The notes: generated by a model from the sequence alone, not told the origin. Numbered from the stretch's first letter, positions 9,518 through 18,554 are shown. The stretch: DNA of 64,000 bases from Bacteroides sp. GM023 (GCF_014750685.1 NZ_JAAXGE010000001.1:124001-188000); one strand, 5' to 3'. A program made the numbers and translations.

Positions 9518-11779
9518 TTATTTACTGTCTGCTGATGGGGGAGCGTCGTTGGCTCCGCTGCCCCATGTCTTATTCGGTTTATTACCCATTGTCAGTACTA
9601 ATTTGCCGCCATTCTTCAGGTCGTCATGACTGAACCAGGGCTTTTCCCATTTCTGCCCGTTCAGTGTAGCCGACTGGATGTATTTATTTTCTTCGGAAGC
9701 GTTCGGAGCTTCGATTTCAAATACGGAACCGTTGCTGAGTGTAATCTTTGCATTCGTGAAAAGCGGGCTTCCGATATTGTAGACGTCCATTCCCGGAGTG
9801 ACAGGATAGAAGCCCAGTGAGGAGAAGACTACAAATGAAGTCATACCGCCGCCATCTTCATCTCCCGGCATACCCATAAGGTCATTGCGGAACCAGGTTT
9901 TCAGCATTTGGCGGATACGCTTCTGCGTTTTCCACGGCTGGCCTGCATAGTTGTAGAGATAAGGCACGTGCAATGACGGTTCGTTTGCCATGGAGAACTG
10001 TCCGACGTTGCCTGTGTGGTCGGGGAGTGTTGAATAGAACTCATATTTGCTTCGTCCCAACGGTTCGCTGAAGGTGCGGTCGAGATTGGCGATAAACTGC
10101 TCTTTGCCACCCATCAGGTTGATAAGGTCGGCTACATTGTGAGGTACGTCCCAGCGATATACCCAGCCGTTGTTTTCTCCGTAATATTCGCGGGCACCCA
10201 TACCACCTGAATAACGATAGTCGAATGGAGTAATCCAGTTGCCATCCTTGTCTTTCGGGTGGAAGAAACTTGTTTCTTTATTGAAGATATTCCGGTAGTT
10301 GTAAGAGCATTGCAGGTAATGGGCGGCTTCGTCTTTTTTGCCTAATACGTCTGCTATGCGTGAAAGGCACCATTGGTCGTAGCTGGTTCCCAGTGTGACG
10401 GCAACAGGCTGACGCTTTTCAAAAGGATGCACGTTCGGGTCGGTTTCCTTTTCATCCGGGCGAAGGGCGGGGATGTATCCGTTTTCACGGTAGAAGTTAT
10501 CCAACCAACCTGCGGCTGCTCCCGACCAGGGGGCAAGGTTTTTTTCTTCAATTCCTTTCCGGCAGGCTTCGTAGGCTTTTGCCGCATCTATGTTCAAGCC
10601 TTTGGCAAGGGCGTCGGCTATGGTGGCGACGGCATGATTGGAGTTCATACGACGTGAGTCGCCTGTCACTTCAGGGAAGGTAGGCATCCACATCGTTCCC
10701 ATCTGTTCAGCCATCAACAGAAAAGAAGCGATGATGTCTTCTTCTTTTTTCTGGTCGATGAGTGTGCGAAGCGGGTGGGCAGCGCGGTAGGTGTCCCAAA
10801 TCCAGTCGTCGTTATAGAAAGGAGTACCGTTGTCGTCATGTACTTTGCCGTCGAAGGCGCTGAAGTAGCGGCCGCCGGCTTCGCTCATACAGATAGGACG
10901 TTCGAAAGTACGGTAGAATGAAGAGTACAATACGGTCTTGTCGTCTTCTGTTCCTCCCTCCACTTTGATGGAGCCTAAGGCATCATTCCATATCTGTCGT
11001 CCTGCTTTTGCCAGGTTCTTTATGTTGTAGTCTTTCAGTTCATTGCGCATGTTCTTTTCAGCCTGTTCTTCGCTGATGAAAGAGATGCCGTAACGAAGGC
11101 TGACCGATGTTGTGCCGTCGGCAAAACGCCATGCTGCGCAGGCGTTGATTCCTTCCGCATTGTCTTTGCTGGCTTCGATGACTCCATCGTTCAGGATGCC
11201 GGTGCTTATCGGTTTTTCCTGCGGCTCGATATATACATATACATTGGTATTTGCACTCAATTGCTGGTGTCCGCTGATAAAGTTTTCACCTACATGGATG
11301 GAACCGTTGCGAGAGTTGACAATGATATAGGCGGGTTTGTCCGCCTCAAATGTAATCCGGTAGAGAGCCGACTGATGGGAAAGGGCATATTCCGCTTTCA
11401 TACGATTGTCGTCAAGCTCTACTTCATATGAATAGGGAGTGAGGTGCTCGTTGTCATAGTTGTAAGTAATGATGGGACGAAGCTCTTTTCCCTGATAGGG
11501 ACTGAGGTTGAATGCGGAACGTTCCCGGTGGTTGGTGACAATCAAAGGCAGTCCGTTCAATAATTCGGTTGTGTAATCGGCACGTTCGGGATAGACACGA
11601 AGCATACTGTTTGGCAACTGGACGGTAGCGAACGTGGGAACCAGTAAGTGGCTGATATTCCCGATGTATGGATTGACATAATCGACCGGCGTCCGGTTGG
11701 AAGTCTGTAGTTGTCCTCCATTACATCCGCTTAACATGGCAATGATTGCCGTAGTAGCAAAGAAATGTAGAATTCTCAT
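9518..11779 (-). CDS. GH92 exo-alpha-mannosidase, lipoprotein
   Basis: GH92 enzymes are calcium-dependent exo-acting alpha-mannosidases that invert stereochemistry. The opening VDYVNPYIG is typical of the family. Other family blocks are VGQFSMANEPSLHVPYLYNYAGQPW, which includes the Asn-Glu-Pro with the general-acid Glu, and GDEDGGGMTSFVVFSSLGFYP, equivalent to the usual GNEDxGQMSAWYVFSALGFYP. The second block differs from consensus at several positions, so linkage preference may be unusual. The lipobox is MLSGC and the next residues (NGGQ) are not acidic, which suggests a lipoprotein facing the periplasm. It comes 98 bp after the GH2 gene on the same strand. Length is 753 residues, normal for GH92. 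Confidence 0.92.
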   Translation of the reverse strand: MRILHFFATTAIIAMLSGCNGGQLQTSNRTPVDYVNPYIGNISHLLVPTFATVQLPNSMLRVYPERADYTTELLNGLPLIVTNHRERSAFNLSPYQGKELRPIITYNYDNEHLTPYSYEVELDDNRMKAEYALSHQSALYRITFEADKPAYIIVNSRNGSIHVGENFISGHQQLSANTNVYVYIEPQEKPISTGILNDGVIEASKDNAEGINACAAWRFADGTTSVSLRYGISFISEEQAEKNMRNELKDYNIKNLAKAGRQIWNDALGSIKVEGGTEDDKTVLYSSFYRTFERPICMSEAGGRYFSAFDGKVHDDNGTPFYNDDWIWDTYRAAHPLRTLIDQKKEEDIIASFLLMAEQMGTMWMPTFPEVTGDSRRMNSNHAVATIADALAKGLNIDAAKAYEACRKGIEEKNLAPWSGAAAGWLDNFYRENGYIPALRPDEKETDPNVHPFEKRQPVAVTLGTSYDQWCLSRIADVLGKKDEAAHYLQCSYNYRNIFNKETSFFHPKDKDGNWITPFDYRYSGGMGAREYYGENNGWVYRWDVPHNVADLINLMGGKEQFIANLDRTFSEPLGRSKYEFYSTLPDHTGNVGQFSMANEPSLHVPYLYNYAGQPWKTQKRIRQMLKTWFRNDLMGMPGDEDGGGMTSFVVFSSLGFYPVTPGMDVYNIGSPLFTNAKITLSNGSVFEIEAPNASEENKYIQSATLNGQKWEKPWFSHDDLKNGGKLVLTMGNKPNKTWGSGANDAPPSADSK

Positions 11780-11828
11780 GATTGCTTTTATTTTTAATCG
11801 TTTTACTATGAATCGTTTTATTAAATAG

Positions 11829-11885
11829 TCTTTTAATCGTCTTTTAGCAGGCTTTTATTTGACTTTTATTGAGCCTTTTATTTGG
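11829..11885 (-). repeat. Phased 11-bp AT-rich repeats between the GH2 and GH92 genes
   Basis: TTTTA recurs at 11831, 11842, 11853, 11864 and 11876, a period of 11, 11, 11 and 12 bp, in units such as TCTTTTAATCG, TCTTTTAGCAG and GCTTTTATTTG. Two more TTTTA copies at 11801 and 11816 are 15 bp apart. On the minus strand these are AAAAG or ATTAAAAG blocks ahead of the GH92 start. They may be intrinsically bent DNA or a degenerate copy of the 11-bp repeats found at the other promoters of this locus. No clear -7 box follows. Confidence 0.5.
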
Positions 11886-14800
11886 CTTCCGGGTTTATAA
11901 AAGCTGTTTGCAAGGTCGGAAGAAAATCCTTCTTGTTGTCGCATTTAAAGAAACCGCTGAAGTCGTGTCGGTCGCCGTCTCCTATTTTAATGACTAGCTT
12001 ATTCCATCCTTGCAGTAGGGGTAACTCTTTATAAATAATCTCGTTACGTCCTTCATGGGATACGCTGGCATAAGGTTTGTCATTAATGAATAGTTCGCGT
12101 TTCTTTGCTTTTAGCATTAAGGAGAGTTTCGGCATATTAGGCTCTATCAGCAAGTCGTCCAAAGGACGCGGACTAAATACGTAAAACTCCAATGCCCAAC
12201 TATCATCTGCCTTTACAAACTTATCTTTGGTAGCTACCGGGAAGTTTACTTGCTCGTCGCGGAGGAAAAAGACTTCATTGATGTCGATTTCAGGCTTTTC
12301 ATAATGAATACCTGCATTCTTCAAGATGATGCTCAGTGTGTTGTATCCTTTTTCTGAGTTGGCAAATTCAGTGATTGTACTCAAATAGAAAGTGGAAGCG
12401 CCCTGCTGGTATTTCACAAATACCGGAGTGGCGGACGTACATTCGTATTCGCTGCGAAGAGTTCCGGCAGTCTTGATTTCTTCCGGACGCTTGTTCCATT
12501 TGCGCCAGTCGGTCTTACAGGCGTTCAATAAGACATCACCTTCTTCTACCAACGCACCTTTCAAAGAATAATCGGAAGCATCCGCCTTTTGAAGCTCACA
12601 GAAATAGAAGTCGGAATTGTTGAGTCCATGCATCCATGCTTTCTGTACGGGTAGGAAAGAAGAACGTTTCAATGGGTCTAATGCTACCGGAAGCGGCAGA
12701 ATCTCGTTGTATCTTCCTACGGTTTCCGGTGCAATCCCCCAAATCCACAGGTCTGCGCCTTTGACAAGTTGTTTTTGTATTTCCTTTTGGGTAGTGGCAT
12801 CCAACGCCTGGCTGCCGTCTACGATATAGAGCAATGACGAAGGAGTCGTTATTTTAGAAGCGAATATTACTCCTTGGGCATCCATCAGTTGTTTCACTTT
12901 GCTGCTTGGCTGGCCGATAAATACTACTTCCTTATATTTTTTGGCTGTATTGGCTGCTTCGTGAGCTTTATACCGGTCTTTGTCGATTGTGGCGTAAGGC
13001 GACCATGCCGGTTGTCCCGGAGCATTGGCTGCGCGTAAAGCTGCATACATCGGCCATTCCCGATAGAGTGGCAATGTGGGGTCGTATCCGGGATTGAATG
13101 TGGTGCAATAAGGCCCTACACGTTCGGGTTGTACACCCGGAATTCCTTCTTTATATTCACCGAAGAATATACCGTCTTCGCCGACAGTAGGCGCTTTGGT
13201 GACATCTCTTTTGCCGAGTGGGAGCGGTTGTAGTGCGTACCATGCCATATTGAAGACAGTGGTGTATGAAGCACCCATATTACGTTGGTTGGCTATCAGG
13301 TGGTAACATTCGTTGGCCAAGCCTTCCATACGTCCTTCCTGTGATTCGTAGGCACGTTCTCCGTTGTATTTGGAAACTTGTTCAGGTGTGCCGTAGTAAG
13401 CCATGCTGTGTTCACCGATACCCCAGGGTTTTCCGATGCTAATCCAGTGTTTCATGGAGTTGATGTCTCCATAGTGTCCTACGGTTACAGGCAATATACC
13501 GTTACCGTCGTCTTCTCCATCCGATGAAATCCAGGGGCGCGTAGGGTCGTACAGGCGTACGATGTCACGCCATTCTTCCCATGCCTTTTGTTGGGCAGGT
13601 ATCAGTTCGGGACGGTTGTATACATGCAGGATAACGGGTTTGTTCTCGTTGCTGACACTCCATCCGAAAACGGAAGCATGATTGCGGTCACGCAAGACGA
13701 AATGTTTCAGATGTTCTTTCGATGATTCCCAAAAGTGTTCCGAATCCAGTTTCGGACCGCCGTCGCTAGCCCAGTTGGCTGTTTCATTCAGTACGCAGAT
13801 ACCCATTTCATCGGCTATATCCATGTAGAAACGAGGATAAACCTGTGCGTGGGGGCGAACTGCATTGCCATTCATTCCTTTAATAGCAGTGAACCAAGCC
13901 CATGCGTAGCGGCGTGTCATTTGCGGGATACCCATAAAGTGCCAGGAATCTCCGTGCAGCGCATACGGTTCGCCGTTCAGGTATTGCGTAGTACCTTGCA
14001 AGGTCCATTCACGCCAGCCGAAGCGTTCGTATTTTGTATCGACAGTTTGTTTCTTGTCTTTTATGGAAAGCAGCAGGGCATACAGATTCGGGTGTTCGGG
14101 AGTCCAGTATTGCAATGTATTCTCACTGACCGGAACTTCCACGGTTACTTTCTTTGATTCATTGGCAGCCAGCGAAACTTTGAGCGGAGCTACCTGCAAT
14201 GCTTCCGTACCAAGTGTCCAGGCGGGAACGGGAGCCAAATTTACATCTGTTCCGGCACAGTTAATCCATTCTTTGACATTACCTTCCAGTTGTATATTCG
14301 CTTTTTGAGCGGTCTTATTTTGCAGGGTTATCTCGATTTCCAATGTATTCTTGCCAACCAGTGGTTTCACATATACATCTTCTATATGTACTTTAGGCAA
14401 AGCTAACAGATATACATCCTGCCAAATACCATTGATATGATAGCCCCACATCGAACCTCCGGGAACCGTACGGCGTCCGATGGTCGAATTATCCTCAAAT
14501 AAGGATTGGCTGCGTACTCCCACAAGTATTTCCACTGTTTCGCCGGGAGTCACTTTATCTGTGATGTCGAAGCTGAAAGGCAGAAACAAATCGAAGTTCT
14601 CGCCTAATTTTGTCTTATTGATATAGACTTCGGAATATCCTGCGACAGCTTCAAAGTAAAGTTTGATTTGCTGACCTGTCCAATTGGCGGGAATAGTGAT
14701 ATTCTTCTTCATCCATGCCATTTTCACTTGTTCCCATTCTTTAGGGTAAGAAGGATAGTTGCGGTGGTCGGGACCTTCCAAGTCACGGTAACCGAAAGAG

Positions 14801-15120
14801 TTGATATTCCATGGTGAAGGTATTTTGATGCGTGTAGCACTCCAGTTACTACCGTCTTTCGGGAGCGGTAATTCGGGAGCTACCCCTTTTCCTTGTTTGT
14901 AGTCTTTCAGCAAAGAGACGGGTTGAAAATCCCAGTAGCCATTTAAGCAAATCTCTTGGCGATGCTCCTTCTCGGTTTTGTTCACCAAACCTTCACTGGG
15001 AGCAAAAGGGTAGGGATAAAGTAACTTTTGTCCGTTAGTCACTGTTTGCGCATTTGTCTGTATGGGCTGGATGGTAAAACTTGCCAGCAGACTGCACAAT
15101 AGGATTAGATTCTTTTTCAT
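11878..15120 (-). CDS. GH2 family glycoside hydrolase (beta-galactosidase-like)
   Basis: A large GH2 enzyme of 1080 residues with a signal peptide (ending NAQT at about residue 25). It has the sugar-binding jelly roll (about 50-230), an immunoglobulin-like domain and the TIM barrel. The barrel shows SWHFMGIPQMTRR, the acid/base motif VSNENKP with its Asn-Glu pair, and IGEHSMAYY as the likely nucleophile strand. About 400 further residues follow, including a part that resembles the glutamine-amidotransferase-like or dockerin-free extensions of large Bacteroides GH2 proteins; I cannot name it. Substrate could be a beta-galactoside or another beta-linked residue. It has its own regulated promoter at 15162-15234 and probably reads into the GH92 gene. 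Confidence 0.88.
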   Translation of the reverse strand: MKKNLILLCSLLASFTIQPIQTNAQTVTNGQKLLYPYPFAPSEGLVNKTEKEHRQEICLNGYWDFQPVSLLKDYKQGKGVAPELPLPKDGSNWSATRIKIPSPWNINSFGYRDLEGPDHRNYPSYPKEWEQVKMAWMKKNITIPANWTGQQIKLYFEAVAGYSEVYINKTKLGENFDLFLPFSFDITDKVTPGETVEILVGVRSQSLFEDNSTIGRRTVPGGSMWGYHINGIWQDVYLLALPKVHIEDVYVKPLVGKNTLEIEITLQNKTAQKANIQLEGNVKEWINCAGTDVNLAPVPAWTLGTEALQVAPLKVSLAANESKKVTVEVPVSENTLQYWTPEHPNLYALLLSIKDKKQTVDTKYERFGWREWTLQGTTQYLNGEPYALHGDSWHFMGIPQMTRRYAWAWFTAIKGMNGNAVRPHAQVYPRFYMDIADEMGICVLNETANWASDGGPKLDSEHFWESSKEHLKHFVLRDRNHASVFGWSVSNENKPVILHVYNRPELIPAQQKAWEEWRDIVRLYDPTRPWISSDGEDDGNGILPVTVGHYGDINSMKHWISIGKPWGIGEHSMAYYGTPEQVSKYNGERAYESQEGRMEGLANECYHLIANQRNMGASYTTVFNMAWYALQPLPLGKRDVTKAPTVGEDGIFFGEYKEGIPGVQPERVGPYCTTFNPGYDPTLPLYREWPMYAALRAANAPGQPAWSPYATIDKDRYKAHEAANTAKKYKEVVFIGQPSSKVKQLMDAQGVIFASKITTPSSLLYIVDGSQALDATTQKEIQKQLVKGADLWIWGIAPETVGRYNEILPLPVALDPLKRSSFLPVQKAWMHGLNNSDFYFCELQKADASDYSLKGALVEEGDVLLNACKTDWRKWNKRPEEIKTAGTLRSEYECTSATPVFVKYQQGASTFYLSTITEFANSEKGYNTLSIILKNAGIHYEKPEIDINEVFFLRDEQVNFPVATKDKFVKADDSWALEFYVFSPRPLDDLLIEPNMPKLSLMLKAKKRELFINDKPYASVSHEGRNEIIYKELPLLQGWNKLVIKIGDGDRHDFSGFFKCDNKKDFLPTLQTAFINPEAK

Positions 15121-15161
15121 ATTTGTATATTAATAGTTTTTCTGATATTATTAGTTAGTGG

Positions 15162-15234
15162 CAAAGTAAAAGGAAAAGCATTAAAAAGGGGGAATGAAAG
15201 GGCTTAATCTAGGATTAAAAACTAATTAATTGCA
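15162..15234 (-). promoter_or_regulatory. GH2 promoter with three 11-bp repeats
   Basis: The plus strand has GCTTAA at 15202, GATTAA at 15213 and AATTAA at 15224, a strict 11-bp period. The block TTTTTAATC (minus strand, ending at 15213) is 43 nt from the -7-like box TTACTTTG (15169-15162), the same geometry as the susC and GH43 promoters. Predicted target of the Kelch-SARP regulator (inference). Confidence 0.72.
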
Positions 15235-15359
15235 TAAAACATCTGTTTTTTTTCCAAATAAAGGAGAAAATAGGCTTTAGTTATTGTCTTGGCAGAACTA
15301 AAAAACGTATGAACAATAATATTTTTTTCAGTGTCCGGTTTACTCGTTTTAGTATGAAA

Positions 15360-15635
15360 TTAGTTTCAGCTATACATAAATCTAATCGTCTGACTATAGT
15401 GCTTCTTTCGTCTCACTATAGTCAGACGGAAATTCAACTATAGTCAGACGATTAATTTGATTCATAATAAAAATTAGTTTTTTATTCATCGAAAACTATT
15501 ATTTTCTATGAATAAATTTATTCGTCTGACAGTTGTTATCTTTTCGTCTGACAGCTGTTGAACTTGCGTCTGACAACTGTTGAATTTTCGTCTGACAGCT
15601 GTCAGACGATTAGATTTATGTATAGCTGCAACTAA
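15360..15635. repeat. Palindrome array A: 22-bp units nested in 35-bp inverted arms
   Basis: The 774-bp gap 15121-15894 holds two divergent promoters with this structure between them. Outer arms at 15360-15394 and 15601-15635 are complementary at 34 of 35 positions. Inside on the left, units with core ACTATAGT start at 15387, 15409 and about 15431. On the right, units with core ACAGCTGT or close variants start at 15523, 15545, 15567 and 15589, exactly 22 bp apart. The clearest units are CGTCTCACTATAGTCAGACG (15409-15428, one mismatch) and the perfect palindrome CGTCTGACAGCTGTCAGACG (15589-15608). The 72-bp centre has TTTATTCAT (15481-15489) facing ATGAATAAA (15508-15516). Function unknown. 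Confidence 0.9.
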
Positions 15636-15780
15636 TTGCATTAAATATAATAGATAGAAATATGCCGGATTTAGAATTGTTCATAACGATACGCTTAGTT
15701 TATAACCGCATCAAGAGTGAATAAGAGCTTCTTTTCAACTATAGATTTGTATAATTGATAAGAAAAATAGCTTTTTAAGC

Positions 15781-15851
15781 GATTTAATTGTTTTTTAATC
15801 TTGGGTTAATCCGGTTTTAATACAGTAGGAAAGCGGCTCAATTTATCTTTG
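15781..15851 (+). promoter_or_regulatory. GH43 promoter with three 11-bp repeats
   Basis: TTAATT at 15784, TTAATC at 15795 and TTAATC at 15806 are 11 bp apart and are the reverse complement of the repeats at the susC and GH2 promoters, so all three keep the same orientation to their gene. TTTTTTAATC (15791-15800) is 43 nt from the -7 box TATCTTTG (15844-15851), a perfect TAnnTTTG match. A 19-nt block, ATTTAATTGTTTTTTAATC, is identical to the one in the susC promoter. Confidence 0.8.
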
Positions 15852-15894
15852 CATATACAGATATAATAAGTGCAATTTAATAAAATGAAAAACT

Positions 15895-18408
15895 ATGAGA
15901 CACAAATTGTTATTTGCTTTGAGGTGTTTTCTTCCACTGTTCTTTGGAGGATTCGTTGTTTTGAATGTTGCTTGCAAGGAAGACCGTTCATCAATCAATG
16001 ATGATTCCGGGCAGGGAGATGATGATGACGATGAATATGTATATGTGGACGACCGCTATGATAATGGGATTAGCTGCGAGGAATACCTGGCAAATTATCG
16101 GGGAGTTCCGTTTAAGAAAGATTCGGAAGGAAATAGTTTGTCCGTGATTTCGGGAGTACCTGCTACGGTAGAAGCCGAAGATTTTGATGATGGCGGACAG
16201 GGTATCTCTTTTAATTTTAAAAACAGTACGGCCGGAAACTACAAAGACTATCGTACAGAAAAGGGAGTCGCTATCAGTAAAAGCGGGACGGTCATTAATA
16301 TAGGTAATATCAACAACGATGACTGGCTTTGCTATACATTACAGGTTACACAAGCGGGAGCTTATTCCATTGAGACATACTGTGTGTCGGGTGGCGGAAA
16401 GACCAGCTTTTATTTTGAGGTGGACGGGAAATCTGCGGGGCAGATAGTGGATTCACCGGAAGATGAATGGAGTGTATTTTCACATTCTGTCAAAGTGACG
16501 AATGTTCAGTTGAGCGAGGGAAAGCACGTGTTAAGATGGTTTACCACAGGTAGTATAAACTTGGATAAGTTTGTTTTTACACGTACCGGCGAATATACAG
16601 GAGATAAAGTGGACGGCTCCCTATTTGAATATCCAAGATACGGTTATTATGAACACAACCCGTTATTTGTCAATTTCACTTCTCCAATGTTTCAGAACTC
16701 ATTTACAGGAACGCTTTATACTGCCGACCCTTCGGCACACGTTTGGGCGGACGGACGGCTCTATGTCTACGCTTCACACGATATGGAACCGACACAGGGA
16801 TGCGACCGTATGGACAGATACCATGTTTTCTCTACTACGGATATGAAAAACTGGACGGATCATGGGGAAATAATGAACTCGGCTACCGTAAAGGCACAGG
16901 TAGGCATGGGAATCGACGGCTTTATGTGGGCTCCCGATTGTGCATATAATAAGGAAGACCAATTGTACTATTTTTATTTCCCTCATAAGATTGATGCGAA
17001 CACATGGCGTATCTTTGTGGCAACCAGCAAAGAACCTGCCGCCAAATTCAGAGTACAGGGCGTGATTGACGGGATTCCTTCCACGATTGACCCTTGTGTA
17101 TTTGTCGATGATGACGGACAGCCCTATATTTATACCAGCGGTGCCGGCAAAGGCTGTTGGGGAGCTAAATTGCGCAAGGATGACTGGACGAAACTGGACG
17201 GCGTCATGAGTCCTTTGACCGGCTTTACCGATTTCCACGAAGCGCCTTGGGTACATAAGTATAAAGGTAAATACTATTTGAGCCATTCGGACAATCACGC
17301 AGGTAGCCAGGGAGGTAACCGGATGCAATACTCCATGTCCAATAATCCTTTAGGCCCATACACTCCATGCGGCTCCTATATGTATCCTCACGGAGAAGAA
17401 ACAGCCCATGGCTCAATCGTCGAATATAACGGACGTTGGTATTCTTTCTATCATACGGCTAATTATTCAGGAAGAGGCGCTTTGCGTTCGGTTTGTGTAG
17501 ACCCGATTGAATATGACCAAAATAATAAATTAAAAATGGTGCAGAACTGGGGAAGTCCCCGTAGTGGCCGGGCTATTGAAGTAAGAATGTCGCCATCTGT
17601 GACCATGCAGGCGGAAGACTATAATACAGGCGGTGAACATTATGGATATCATAAGAACCCGCTAGAAGGCGGCATGAAACAGGAGACACAAAACGGAATG
17701 ACTTACCTCAAAGGTATGAAGTCCGGTGAATGGGTACGTTATTCCATTAATGTCAAGGAAGCCGGACGCTATGGCATCACTTGCCGAATGTTTCAGAAAC
17801 GTTCAGGCGGTAAATTCCGTATTGCCGTCAATGGAATTTATAAAACAGGTGAAATAGCATTAAGCGGCTCTGCCGGCATATGGAATGAGACTTTTGTATA
17901 TCCAATAGAACTGGAAGCAGGCGAGCAATATATCGACTTCCGCATAAAGAGCGGAGATATTGATATGGACTGGATTAAGTTTGGCGCAGGATACAGTCAG
18001 GTGCCCGGCGTTATTCAGGCGGAGGATTTTGACGAAGGACAATATGTGTTTAAAAACGGTTCATCCGGTAATTTCAAATCTTACAGAAGTGATCAGGGAG
18101 TAGCTATCAGTGCAAGTAATAATGTCGTTCACATTAGTAATACTTCCGGCGGAGACTGGATTCAATATACGTTCAATGTTCAAGAGAAGATTTCTAGCGT
18201 CAAGGTTCGTGCCGCGGCAGAAAAGGATGGAAAGTTTACCCTTTCTTTTGATGGCGGGGCGCAGTTGGATGCTGTATCCACGACTACGGGAAATTGGAAT
18301 ACCTATAATGATTTTACCGTATCGAACGTGCAATTATCAGTCGGCACTCATACAATGAAAATCCATATACTTAGTGCATTGAATATTGATTGGTTTGAAT
18401 TCAGGTAG
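15895..18408 (+). CDS. GH43 glycoside hydrolase with three CBM6-like domains
   Basis: 837 residues. The hydrophobic leader ends at Cys27 (NVACKEDRSS, an imperfect lipobox with acidic residues after the Cys), followed by a very acidic linker (GDDDDDEYVYVDD). Domains: CBM6-like 1 (about 84-208), five-bladed GH43 propeller (about 225-560), CBM6-like 2 (about 568-700) and CBM6-like 3 (about 703-837). Catalytic candidates are the Asp in YTADPSAHVW (base), the Asp in STIDPCVFVDDDG (pKa modulator) and the Glu in FHEAPWV (acid). CBM 1 and 3 resemble each other closely (YKDYRTEKGVAIS and FKSYRSDQGVAIS), which suggests internal duplication. GH43 members cut arabinose, xylose or galactose linkages; specificity is not readable here. 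Its promoter repeats tie it to the divergent susC and GH2 units. Confidence 0.9.
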   Translation: MRHKLLFALRCFLPLFFGGFVVLNVACKEDRSSINDDSGQGDDDDDEYVYVDDRYDNGISCEEYLANYRGVPFKKDSEGNSLSVISGVPATVEAEDFDDGGQGISFNFKNSTAGNYKDYRTEKGVAISKSGTVINIGNINNDDWLCYTLQVTQAGAYSIETYCVSGGGKTSFYFEVDGKSAGQIVDSPEDEWSVFSHSVKVTNVQLSEGKHVLRWFTTGSINLDKFVFTRTGEYTGDKVDGSLFEYPRYGYYEHNPLFVNFTSPMFQNSFTGTLYTADPSAHVWADGRLYVYASHDMEPTQGCDRMDRYHVFSTTDMKNWTDHGEIMNSATVKAQVGMGIDGFMWAPDCAYNKEDQLYYFYFPHKIDANTWRIFVATSKEPAAKFRVQGVIDGIPSTIDPCVFVDDDGQPYIYTSGAGKGCWGAKLRKDDWTKLDGVMSPLTGFTDFHEAPWVHKYKGKYYLSHSDNHAGSQGGNRMQYSMSNNPLGPYTPCGSYMYPHGEETAHGSIVEYNGRWYSFYHTANYSGRGALRSVCVDPIEYDQNNKLKMVQNWGSPRSGRAIEVRMSPSVTMQAEDYNTGGEHYGYHKNPLEGGMKQETQNGMTYLKGMKSGEWVRYSINVKEAGRYGITCRMFQKRSGGKFRIAVNGIYKTGEIALSGSAGIWNETFVYPIELEAGEQYIDFRIKSGDIDMDWIKFGAGYSQVPGVIQAEDFDEGQYVFKNGSSGNFKSYRSDQGVAISASNNVVHISNTSGGDWIQYTFNVQEKISSVKVRAAAEKDGKFTLSFDGGAQLDAVSTTTGNWNTYNDFTVSNVQLSVGTHTMKIHILSALNIDWFEFR

Positions 18409-18473
18409 AGTAATAAAAATAATAGAATAAGGGAATGTATCAAAATTGATACCTTTTGAAACAAAGTTTATAC

Positions 18474-18514
18474 ACGAAGGCAAAGATACCCTCTATCTTT
18501 GCCTTCGTCTTATT
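18474..18514 (+). terminator. Terminator after the GH43 gene
   Basis: Perfect 15-bp stem: ACGAAGGCAAAGATA (18474-18488) and its complement (18494-18508) around loop CCCTC, followed by CTTATTTT. The right arm contains TATCTTTG, which by itself looks like a -7 box but is explained by the hairpin. Confidence 0.85.
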
Positions 18515-18554
18515 TTAATTAAGTCGCGTTATTAAAATTGAATACTTTGTTGCC

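Noticed and set aside
15360..15635. Array A as a CRISPR array
   Set aside because: The units are palindromic and degenerate, the spaces between them are only 2 bp, and no cas gene is present.
15360..15635. Array A as a classical invertible promoter
   Set aside because: The outer arms would permit inversion, but there is no recombinase gene in the window, no TAnnTTTG box inside, and both neighbouring genes have their own promoters outside the arms. Kept only as an alternative.
18494..18501. TATCTTTG as a promoter of the GH32-like gene
   Set aside because: It is the right arm of the perfect terminator hairpin at 18474-18508.
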